This document shows, piece after piece, positions 1 to 5,103 of a DNA stretch of 5,103 bases. The position numbers and the translations under genes are program-made. The stretch spans positions 1 through 5,103 of the forward strand of contig CALPOS020000164.1 in the NCBI GenBank assembly GCA_943325255.2, given 5' to 3'. Source of the stretch: Sphingobacterium thalpophilum. GTDB lineage: Bacteria; Bacteroidota; Bacteroidia; Flavobacteriales; Flavobacteriaceae. The notes beneath the pieces are model-generated. The model was not told the DNA's origin. It saw nothing but the letters and a program-made list of their open reading frames with translations, and did no database searches. Positions within the stretch are counted from its first letter, which is position 1; the number at the start of each line of letters is the position of its first letter.

Positions 1-1253
1 AAGGTCAAATCGTTTTGATGGTATTTTCTGTAGACAGGTTCCTTTTGAAAATACTGTAAAGTATCATGCATCCAACCCATCATCCATTTCATACCAAAGC
101 CCAAACCACCTGAAAATGTTGGTCTCGACACCATTGGAAACGAAGTACTTTCTTCGGCTATGGTTTGAACTCCTTCAAAATTAGAATAGACCGCTTCGTT
201 AAAATCTTTCAAGAAACTAATCGTGTCTAAATTCTCTCTTCCGCCGAAGATATTTGGTTCCCATTCGCCATCTTTTCTCGAGTAATCCAAATACAACATC
301 GAGGCAACGGCATCTACTCGTAATCCATCAGCGTGATAATGTTGCAGCCAGAACAGCGCATTGCTAATCAAAAACGACCGCACTTCATTGCGACCGTAAT
401 TGAACACCAAACTTTTCCAATCTGGATGATAGCCTTTTCTTCTGTCAGGGTGTTCGTATAAATTAGATCCGTCGAAATAACCCAATCCGTGTGCGTCATC
501 AGGAAAATGTGAGGGAACCCAATCGAGGATGACGCCAATTCCGGCTTGGTGCAATTTGTCTACCAACACCATAAAATCTTGTGGTTTCCCAAAACGGGAA
601 GTCGGTGCGAAATACCCCACCAATTGATAGCCCCAAGACGGATCGTACGGATATTCCATGATCGGCATAAACTCGACATGGGTAAACCCAACTTCTTTCA
701 CGTAACTCACCAATTGATCGGCAAGTTCGAGATAAGTCAAGAATTTTCCCTGGTCGTTTCTGCGCCATGAACCCAAATGCACTTCATAAACAGAATAAGG
801 TTTATCCAATCCGTTATGGTCTTTTCGGGATTTCATCCATTTGTCGTCTTTCCATTTGTAGTCGAGATCCCAAATGATGGAAGCAGTATGCGGTGGATGC
901 TCGCAATATAAAGCAAACGGATCTGCTTTTTCGGTAATCACGCCACCGTTGTTGGATTGTATTTTGTATTTGTATATGGATCCTTTCTCGACACCGGGAA
1001 TAAAACCTTCCCAAATGCCCGAAGCGTCCCAACGCACGTTGAGTTGATGCTCGCCTTGAATCCAATAGTTGAAATCGCCAACGACAGAAACCGAGCGTGC
1101 GGAAGGCGCCCAAACTGCGAAATATGTGCCTTTGACACCATCGACTTCTATGAGGTGTGCGCCTAGTTTTTCGTAGAGGCGGAAGTGTTTTCCGGCTTTG
1201 AATAAATTGATATCGAAATCTGTGAAAAGTGAATGGGGTTGTACTTTGCTCAT
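1..1253 (-). CDS. glgB: 1,4-alpha-glucan branching enzyme GlgB, partial (C-terminus beyond left edge)
   Basis: GlgB (GH13) cuts alpha-1,4-glucan chains and rejoins the fragment through an alpha-1,6 bond, branching cytoplasmic glycogen. I translated 417 uninterrupted residues; the frame is open at base 1. A CBM48-like N-terminal domain (about residues 15-125, with AVWAPSARSVSVVGDFNYW) leads into the GH13 barrel. Visible barrel motifs are EYPYDPSWGYQ, DWVPSHFP (D244, H249), GLRVDAVASMLY (nucleophile D314) and TIAEEST (acid/base E367). These map to E. coli D335, D405 and E458 with a constant offset of 91, so this is the shorter form with a reduced N-terminal extension. By the same offset the third catalytic Asp (E. 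coli D526) and about 220 residues lie off the edge. The ATG at 1251-1253 is the first in-frame start after the stop at 1266-1268. No Shine-Dalgarno is visible, as is usual in Bacteroidota. The gene is the last visible member of the glgE-maltokinase-glgB set, from which it is separated by a repeat-rich insertion. Confidence 0.97.
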   Translation of the reverse strand, partial: MSKVQPHSLFTDFDINLFKAGKHFRLYEKLGAHLIEVDGVKGTYFAVWAPSARSVSVVGDFNYWIQGEHQLNVRWDASGIWEGFIPGVEKGSIYKYKIQSNNGGVITEKADPFALYCEHPPHTASIIWDLDYKWKDDKWMKSRKDHNGLDKPYSVYEVHLGSWRRNDQGKFLTYLELADQLVSYVKEVGFTHVEFMPIMEYPYDPSWGYQLVGYFAPTSRFGKPQDFMVLVDKLHQAGIGVILDWVPSHFPDDAHGLGYFDGSNLYEHPDRRKGYHPDWKSLVFNYGRNEVRSFLISNALFWLQHYHADGLRVDAVASMLYLDYSRKDGEWEPNIFGGRENLDTISFLKDFNEAVYSNFEGVQTIAEESTSFPMVSRPTFSGGLGFGMKWMMGWMHDTLQYFQKEPVYRKYHQNDLT

Positions 1254-1272
1254 TGGGTTGTATTTTTATTAT

Positions 1273-1340
1273 CCCTCGACTGCGCTCGGGAGGACAAGTG
1301 CTGTTATGAAACGTTTTGTCTCCCCGAGCGCAGTCGAGGG
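1273..1340. repeat. Paired palindromic repeat units A and B, long hairpin upstream of glgB
   Basis: Unit A (1273-1290, CCCTCGACTGCGCTCGGG) and unit B (1323-1340) are perfect 18-bp reverse complements. A further partly matching 7 bp on the inside (1291-1297 and 1316-1322) ends in GACAA, and the remaining central loop is 18 nt. The base of the stem is 19 nt from the glgB start codon and 7 nt from the stop of the GIY-YIG gene, so it nearly fills the gap between them. On the plus strand the stem is followed by a T run (1342-1346), the form of an intrinsic terminator. On the minus strand, where the genes lie, no T run follows, so termination towards glgB is doubtful. The unit belongs to an interspersed family that I recall from flavobacterial genomes, whose translation gives spurious PERSR peptides. 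Confidence 0.9.
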
Positions 1341-1347
1341 GTTTTTC

Positions 1348-1656
1348 TTATTTATAATCTGAATGTGTTGCATTTCTGAATTCTGCTAATGTTTGAATTA
1401 TATCGAAATTGCCTTTTATTAATGCTTCTTTTTTGGTTTTTGACCAACGTTTTAATTTCTTTTCAAAATATATTGCTTGACTTGGCTCTGTAAATTCTTG
1501 ATAGAATTGTAATGTGACCGGTCTTCTTTTGAACGTATATGCATTAGATAATTTTCCGTCATTATGTTCATTTACTCTTCTTTCTAAATCATGAGTTATG
1601 CCTGTATATAATGAATTGTCTTTGCATCTAAGGATGTAAACGTAATAGAATTTCAT
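1348..1656 (-). CDS. Small GIY-YIG nuclease-domain protein (UPF0213/YhbQ-like)
   Basis: This complete 102-residue protein is almost entirely a single GIY-YIG domain, close to the roughly 100-residue length of the YhbQ/UPF0213 group. The signature appears as YVY (residues 5-7) and YTG (17-19). It is followed by DLERRVNEHN (23-32), which carries the conserved Arg, and by AIYFEKKLKRWSKTKKEALI (61-80), where E65 is in the place of the metal-binding catalytic Glu. The residues needed for nuclease chemistry therefore look present. The family is related to the UvrC N-terminal and homing-endonuclease domains, but its cellular role is poorly defined and no substrate can be named here. There is no signal peptide or membrane segment. 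The start ATG (1654-1656) has no clear ribosome binding site; the upstream DNA is AT-rich (TATATTTATATA at 1662-1673). The gene has no evident metabolic link to its neighbours, lies between maltokinase and glgB, and is bracketed by copies of one palindromic repeat, so it looks like an insertion into the operon. Confidence 0.9.
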   Translation of the reverse strand: MKFYYVYILRCKDNSLYTGITHDLERRVNEHNDGKLSNAYTFKRRPVTLQFYQEFTEPSQAIYFEKKLKRWSKTKKEALIKGNFDIIQTLAEFRNATHSDYK

Positions 1657-1723
1657 GTGGCGTATATAAATATATTCTAGAAACTAGGCTTTTAAATTTA
1701 ATGCAGAGTGACTGCGGTACTTT

Positions 1724-1794
1724 TTGTCTCCTCGAGCGCAATCGAAGGGTCATGCTTCCATACTAAAATCCCTCGACTGCGCTCGGGAGGACAA
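1724..1794. repeat. Paired palindromic repeat units C and D, opposite topology to A/B
   Basis: Unit C (1724-1749) is in the same orientation as unit B but diverged: it reads CCCTTCGATTGCGCTCGAGG on the minus strand. Unit D (1770-1794) is in the orientation of unit A. Together with the two bases before it (1768-1794), D is identical to 1271-1297, a 27-bp exact direct repeat. C and D form an imperfect inverted pair around a 20-nt spacer (1750-1769). Here the GACAA ends face outwards, whereas in the A/B pair they face the loop. Confidence 0.85.
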
Positions 1795-1835
1795 AACCTG
1801 TAACTATTTGAATTTTGATATTCATTGAGAACCCT

Positions 1836-1940
1836 AGCCCCGATTGCAGCGGAAATCCTTTTTGTTTTAGAAAAAGCCCTTCGACTGCGCTCAGGGTGAC
1901 AAAACAAAAAGATTGAAGCGAAAAGCGGGAATCAGCTCCT
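1836..1940. repeat. Composite intergenic inverted-repeat element with unit E in its loop
   Basis: The left half (1836-1868, starting AGCCCCGATTGCAGCGG) ends in CTTTTTGTTTT (1858-1868). The right half (1901-1940) begins with its exact 11-bp complement AAAACAAAAAG (1901-1911) and continues through GATTGAAGCG and AGCGGGAATCAGCTCC. The outer parts of the arms pair only loosely. The sequence between the arms is almost entirely unit E. I recall similar paired sequences in many flavobacterial intergenic regions, but that is memory and was not searched. Confidence 0.65.
1877..1904 (+). repeat. Palindromic repeat unit E (single copy)
   Basis: This is a fifth unit of the A-D family, reading CCCTTCGACTGCGCTCAGGG and then TGACAAAA. 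It differs from A and D by an inserted T near its start, an A in place of G in the second half and TGACA in place of AGGACA. It is the only copy without a visible inverted partner of its own family, and it fills the loop of the composite element at 1836-1940. The core is self-complementary (CCCTTCGACTGCGCTCAGGG has CCCT/AGGG ends). Confidence 0.8.
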
Positions 1941-1946
1941 AAAAAT

Positions 1947-2020
1947 AATCGTAATTCCTAATTCGTAATTCTTAATTCGTAATTCTTAATTCGTAATTCT
2001 TAATTCGTAATTCTTAATTC
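1947..2020. repeat. 14-bp AT-rich tandem repeat abutting the maltokinase stop
   Basis: The unit ATTCGTAATTCTTA occurs four times without change (1961-1974, 1975-1988, 1989-2002, 2003-2016). A degenerate copy precedes them (1947-1960), and a further partial copy (from 2017) runs into the last codons and stop of the maltokinase gene. The unit alternates AATTC with GTAATT/TTAATT, so the array is very AT-rich and easily melted. Transcripts from the maltokinase gene enter it at once. It has no T run or stable stem of terminator form, so its role is unknown. Confidence 0.93.
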
Positions 2021-3658
2021 TTAATTATCTTTAAACTCCATAATACTCGCAATGCCTGTCAGCGGAATCACCGCCCACCGTGGACGAGAATTGAGTTCAT
2101 AGCCCAACTCATACACCGCTTTTTCCAACAAACAATACTTCAACAAGAAATCAATTTCTTTGCGGTATCCGATGTTCAAATTGCCAGCTTGCGCGACTTC
2201 GGTGTAGGTTTGCAAAAATACGCCAACGAAATACTTGAACAGGATTTCTCCCGCCTGAAACAGTTCTTTTTGCTCGTGCGGATACTTGTCTTTATTGTTA
2301 AAAATCGTCGCATAAATCGAATAATGAAACGAGCGAAACATGCCCGCTACGTCTTTGAGCGGCGGTTGCTTTACCTTTCTGTCACGAATAGTGCTTTCGG
2401 GTTCGCCTTCAAAATCGAGGATATAAAAATCATCGCCATTGACGAGCACTTGACCGAGATGGTAATCGCCATGAATTCGGATGCGCTCGGATTTCATTTT
2501 TGTCCAATTGAAATCGAGGAACAATTTTCTGATTTCTTTTTTATTATCGAGAAACTGATTGGCGAGTTCAAGCGCCAATCCGTCGAGTTTATGCAAATTA
2601 TTTTCCAGAATATTCAATCGGTTTTGAAACTGATACGTCAATCGATTTTTCAGCCAAACCGTATAATCTCCGTTGTACGTTGTTGGCGTAAAAGCCGTAT
2701 CATGCGTATCGCCGCCGAGTGCGATGTGCATTTCCGCGGTGCGCGTTGCTAGCGTGTGGATGCGAAGAAAAATACTCAATCCTGCCCAATCGATAATCTC
2801 ATGTGGAATTTCATTGATCTTCAATCTTTTGAATAATTCGATATCCGGAAGCTTGCTGATTTTGATTTTCTTATGCTTTAGATTGTCGAAAATTCGGTCG
2901 GTTTCATCTAGCATAAAATGCCAAGCATCTCCTTGGTTGGGCACCAATTCTTGCATCATGCCTAAGGTGATATTTCCTTCAGACAAGGCTACGTTGATGC
3001 TTCCGGTGTAGGCTGGTGAACTTTTGAAATCCATGGTTTCCGTCAGAAAGCGACTGATTTCGTAATCAGGATTGGTGCTGGTGTAGATGCGCCGAAAGAT
3101 CTTTAGCACCAAAGTATTGTTATAAATGATGGAAGTGTTGCTTTGCTCAACTCCCATAAATTTGGAACTTTTGTATTCGGTTTCCGTCAGTTTTTCGCCT
3201 TTGTGAAACTTCACTTTGACATCTGTTTTATCGCCAGATGACACAATTTTATCGAACAGTAATTTTCTAAAATCTTCTTGATGTAGTGCGTCGACAAGAA
3301 ATCCTTCTTGTCCGTTCATTTTGACTCGGGCAATAATCGTATTGGTATCGAGTTCTTCTTCTGCCATAAAAGAAATGGGCATGAAGTAATTTTGAAAAAA
3401 GGCTTCTTTAAAGTTGACTTCTAATAAAACACCGTAATAGGTATTTTTCTTTGAAGTCATTTTGAAAAATTCAACGACTTCGATATACTTTAAGGTACTC
3501 GCCTTTCCACCATACCAACGCTTGTTGATAATATAGTTTTCTAAAATATCCGAAGAAAAAACTTTTAAAAATTCTTCATTTTCAAACGCATTCTTCCACT
3601 CTGTTTTGAACACGAATGGATTTTGAAATTCATCTTCGTTTATTTTAGTGTCTTTCAT
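2021..3658 (-). CDS. mak: Maltokinase (Mak/Pep2 type)
   Basis: Maltokinase phosphorylates maltose with ATP to give alpha-maltose 1-phosphate, the donor used by GlgE. The 545-residue protein has the eukaryotic-kinase-like (APH) fold of this family. RWYGGK (47-52) is typical of the N-terminal cap domain. GVEQSNTS (169-176) and K186 in LVLKIFRR mark the nucleotide-binding lobe. IHGDYHLGQVLV (395-406) carries the catalytic Asp (D398), and LDFEGEP (414-420) the metal-binding acids. PLKDVAGMFRS (433-443) follows, and RPRWAVIPLTGI (525-536) lies near the C-terminus. The protein is longer than the stand-alone mycobacterial enzyme (about 455 residues) and is not fused to TreS. The ATG at 3656-3658 is the first start after the in-frame stop at 3671-3673; no Shine-Dalgarno is visible. 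The gene follows glgE on the same strand after 151 bp holding a MITE-like element, and its stop codon touches a 14-bp tandem array. Databases may label homologues 'trehalose synthase' because of TreS fusions elsewhere. Confidence 0.94.
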   Translation of the reverse strand: MKDTKINEDEFQNPFVFKTEWKNAFENEEFLKVFSSDILENYIINKRWYGGKASTLKYIEVVEFFKMTSKKNTYYGVLLEVNFKEAFFQNYFMPISFMAEEELDTNTIIARVKMNGQEGFLVDALHQEDFRKLLFDKIVSSGDKTDVKVKFHKGEKLTETEYKSSKFMGVEQSNTSIIYNNTLVLKIFRRIYTSTNPDYEISRFLTETMDFKSSPAYTGSINVALSEGNITLGMMQELVPNQGDAWHFMLDETDRIFDNLKHKKIKISKLPDIELFKRLKINEIPHEIIDWAGLSIFLRIHTLATRTAEMHIALGGDTHDTAFTPTTYNGDYTVWLKNRLTYQFQNRLNILENNLHKLDGLALELANQFLDNKKEIRKLFLDFNWTKMKSERIRIHGDYHLGQVLVNGDDFYILDFEGEPESTIRDRKVKQPPLKDVAGMFRSFHYSIYATIFNNKDKYPHEQKELFQAGEILFKYFVGVFLQTYTEVAQAGNLNIGYRKEIDFLLKYCLLEKAVYELGYELNSRPRWAVIPLTGIASIMEFKDN

Positions 3659-3683
3659 TGCTTCAATTTTTTAGTTCTCTTCT

Positions 3684-3802
3684 ACCACATAGACTCATAG
3701 ATTCCATTCGGAGTAAAAGAGCGTTGCTTTACTTGAGTATACAAAGCCTAAGTCAAAAATCTATTTTCTATTTTTTCCAACTTGTCTATGTCTCTATGTG
3801 GT
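3684..3802. repeat. MITE-like 119-bp element with inverted ends between glgE and maltokinase
   Basis: The ends ACCACATAGA (3684-3693) and TCTATGTGGT (3793-3802) are perfect 10-bp inverted repeats. Pairing extends to 16 of 20 bases (3684-3703 against 3783-3802, both containing CATAGA). A smaller inner pair, AGTAAA (3712-3717) and TTTACT (3728-3733), is also present. There is no coding capacity. The element fills most of the 151-bp intergenic gap, beginning 7 bp after the glgE stop and ending 25 bp before the maltokinase start, so it is probably transcribed within the operon. I recall similar ACCACATAG...CTATGTGGT sequences in flavobacterial intergenic regions, but did not search for them. No clear target-site duplication is visible. 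Confidence 0.75.
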
Positions 3803-3809
3803 GAAAAAA

Positions 3810-5103
3810 TCACCGTTGAATTTTAAATAAATGAAATGGCAAAGCAGGAGACAAATCTACGAAATTCCACTCCTTATCCCAGTAATACGTGTTTCCTGTG
3901 ATTAAGTCTTGCACTTTTATAGGCTCATTCCCCATTTGTTCCATCGGAATTCTCACCATCGCTTGTTGGTTGTTGAAGGCATCCAAACTCACGACCATCA
4001 AGGTTTCGTCGGTCAAATCATCGTCATATTTGTAATACGCCATCACTTGTTCATTGTTGGTGCTACAAAACACAATGTTGTTGGTTTGCTGCAACGAAGC
4101 GTGCTCATTACGAAGCGAATTGATTCTTGTAATCAGCGTTGTGAGTTTGTTTTGAATCGTCCAATCCCAGTGATAGTATTCGTATTTCTCTGAATTGAGG
4201 TATTCTTCCTTGCCGGGCGCCATGGGTTCGCAAACGCGGTATTCGAAAACTGGTCCATAAATTCCAACGCTTGAACTTAAAGTCGCAGCCAAAAAGTACT
4301 TTTGTAAATGCACGGATTCGTTTCCGTTTTGTAAAGCAAACGGATTGATATCAGGTGTATTCGGCCAAAAATTCGGGCGGTAAAATTCTTTTTGTTCCGT
4401 TTGCGTAAGTTCGGTTACATACTCCATCAATTCCGCTTTGGAATTTCTCCAAGTAAAGTACGTATACGATTGGCTAAAGCCTTGTTTCGCCAACTCATTC
4501 ATAATTTTCGGACGTGTAAAAGCTTCCGCTAAAAACAACACATCAGGATGCTTTTTCTTGATTTCGGCAATCAACCAACCCCAAAAATAAAAAGGCTTTG
4601 TGTGTGGGTTATCAACGCGAAACACGTTAATGCCGCATTCTTCTATCCAAAATAAAGCGACCTCTAAAAGTTCTTTCCAGAGGTTTTTCCAATCTGTCGA
4701 TTCGAAGTAAATGGGTTGAATATCTTGGTATTTTTTAGGTGGATTCTCCGCATATTGCACTGTTCCGTCAGGTCGCCATTTGAACCATTGTGGAAAATCC
4801 TTTACATAGGGATGATCGGGAGCGGCTTGTAAGGCGTAATCCATAGCGACTTCAATTCCCAAAGATTTTGCTTTCTTAACTAGTGATTTAAAATCTTCAA
4901 TCGATCCTAATTCTGGGTGCGTGGATTTATGTCCACCATATTGCGAACCAATACCCCAAGGTGAACCCACATCTCCAGGTTCTGCATTGGTCGCATTGTT
5001 TTTTCCTTTGCGATTGACTTCCCCGATGGGATGAATTGGAGGAAAATATAACGTATCAAAACCCATATCTGCAACGCGAGGCAGTAATTTTTCACAGTCT
5101 TTA
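3810..5103 (-). CDS. glgE: Alpha-1,4-glucan:maltose-1-phosphate maltosyltransferase GlgE, partial (N-terminus beyond right edge)
   Basis: GlgE (GH13_3) transfers maltosyl from alpha-maltose 1-phosphate to the non-reducing end of alpha-1,4-glucan, releasing phosphate. The window holds 430 codons plus a TGA stop. Reading stays open above the ATG at 5064-5066 through KDCEKLLPRVAD to the edge, so that ATG is internal. Against family members of about 650-700 residues, some 230-260 N-terminal residues are missing. GlgE signatures include FPPIHPIGEVNRKGKNN, WGIGSQYGGH, KYQDIQPIYFES and FRVDNPHTKP with the nucleophile Asp (4611-4613). LFLAEAFTRPK carries the acid/base Glu (4524-4526) and PNTPDINP the third Asp (4350-4352). 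The 29-residue spacing of the first two equals that of Streptomyces GlgE D394 and E423. The VDNPHTKP and KYQDI blocks separate GlgE from ordinary alpha-amylases. A C-terminal beta-domain ends in FHLFKIQR. The gene lies upstream of maltokinase on the same strand. A small inverted repeat, GGTGA/TCACC (3800-3814), spans the stop codon but lacks a following T run. Confidence 0.96.
   Translation of the reverse strand, partial: KDCEKLLPRVADMGFDTLYFPPIHPIGEVNRKGKNNATNAEPGDVGSPWGIGSQYGGHKSTHPELGSIEDFKSLVKKAKSLGIEVAMDYALQAAPDHPYVKDFPQWFKWRPDGTVQYAENPPKKYQDIQPIYFESTDWKNLWKELLEVALFWIEECGINVFRVDNPHTKPFYFWGWLIAEIKKKHPDVLFLAEAFTRPKIMNELAKQGFSQSYTYFTWRNSKAELMEYVTELTQTEQKEFYRPNFWPNTPDINPFALQNGNESVHLQKYFLAATLSSSVGIYGPVFEYRVCEPMAPGKEEYLNSEKYEYYHWDWTIQNKLTTLITRINSLRNEHASLQQTNNIVFCSTNNEQVMAYYKYDDDLTDETLMVVSLDAFNNQQAMVRIPMEQMGNEPIKVQDLITGNTYYWDKEWNFVDLSPALPFHLFKIQR

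Larger units (their letters stand above)
1657..2020. other. Gene-free repeat cluster between maltokinase and the GIY-YIG gene
   Basis: I see no credible gene in these 364 bases. The longest minus-strand frame (1698-1907) is translated repeat sequence. In order the region holds an AT-rich leader to the GIY-YIG gene (about 1657-1700), repeat units C and D (1724-1794), a short unremarkable AT-rich stretch (1795-1835), a composite inverted repeat with unit E in its loop (1836-1940), and a 14-bp tandem array running into the maltokinase stop codon (1947-2020). No clear Bacteroidota promoter (TTTG with TAnnTTTG) was found for the genes downstream. Confidence 0.75.

Noticed and set aside
499..1166. 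Several short frames on both strands inside the glgB region
   Set aside because: All overlap the continuous 417-codon GlgB frame, which carries the catalytic motifs. Their translations resemble nothing.
1273..1346. Intrinsic terminator for the minus-strand GIY-YIG gene
   Set aside because: The stem is strong, but the T run lies on the plus-strand side. On the minus strand the stem is followed by an A-rich stretch, so a standard terminator in the genes' direction is not supported.
1271..1904. CRISPR array
   Set aside because: The repeat units occur in both orientations with irregular spacing and no uniform spacers, and no cas gene is visible.
1698..1907. 69-codon minus-strand frame whose translation begins MFCHPERSRR and later reads PPERSRG
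   Set aside because: The peptide is translated directly from units C, D and E of the palindromic repeat. It resembles no protein family and is a known kind of false gene call from such repeats.
2189..2752. 187-codon plus-strand frame opposite maltokinase
   Set aside because: It lies wholly antisense to a well-supported kinase gene, has no recognisable domain and is low-complexity in hydrophobic residues. It is a shadow of the real frame.
3800..3814. Small GGTGA/TCACC hairpin at the glgE stop as a terminator
   Set aside because: The stem is only 5 bp and no T run follows it in the direction of transcription, so it is more likely chance or part of the element boundary.
3909..4193. 94-codon plus-strand frame opposite glgE
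   Set aside because: It is antisense to the conserved GlgE C-terminal coding sequence and has no recognisable motif.

Overview
The window reads as chromosomal DNA of a Bacteroidota bacterium, most likely of the Flavobacteriaceae. The evidence is AT-rich DNA, starts without clear Shine-Dalgarno sequences, a GlgE-type glycogen gene set, and several kinds of interspersed palindromic repeat that I recall from flavobacterial genomes. No species can be named from the sequence.

All four supported genes lie on the minus strand, so transcription runs from high to low coordinates. The order is glgE (3810-5103, N-terminus beyond the right edge), maltokinase (2021-3658), a small GIY-YIG nuclease-domain protein (1348-1656) and glgB (1-1253, C-terminus beyond the left edge). 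Three of them form the end of the GlgE route to alpha-glucan. Maltokinase makes maltose 1-phosphate from maltose and ATP, GlgE adds maltosyl units to alpha-1,4-glucan chains, and GlgB introduces alpha-1,6 branches. Trehalose synthase (TreS), the usual maltose source, is not in the window.

The gaps between the pathway genes are crowded with repeats. Between glgE and maltokinase (3659-3809) is a 119-bp MITE-like element with inverted ends. Between maltokinase and glgB (1254-2020, 767 bp) are the GIY-YIG gene, five copies of a GC-rich palindromic repeat unit, a composite inverted repeat with one unit in its loop, and a 14-bp tandem array abutting the maltokinase stop. The enzyme genes are intact within the window. 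The strongest candidate for something new is the cassette at about 1271-2016, where a small nuclease gene sits among paired copies of one repeat family inside a metabolic operon. That layout resembles REP/RAYT systems, but a functional link is a hypothesis only.
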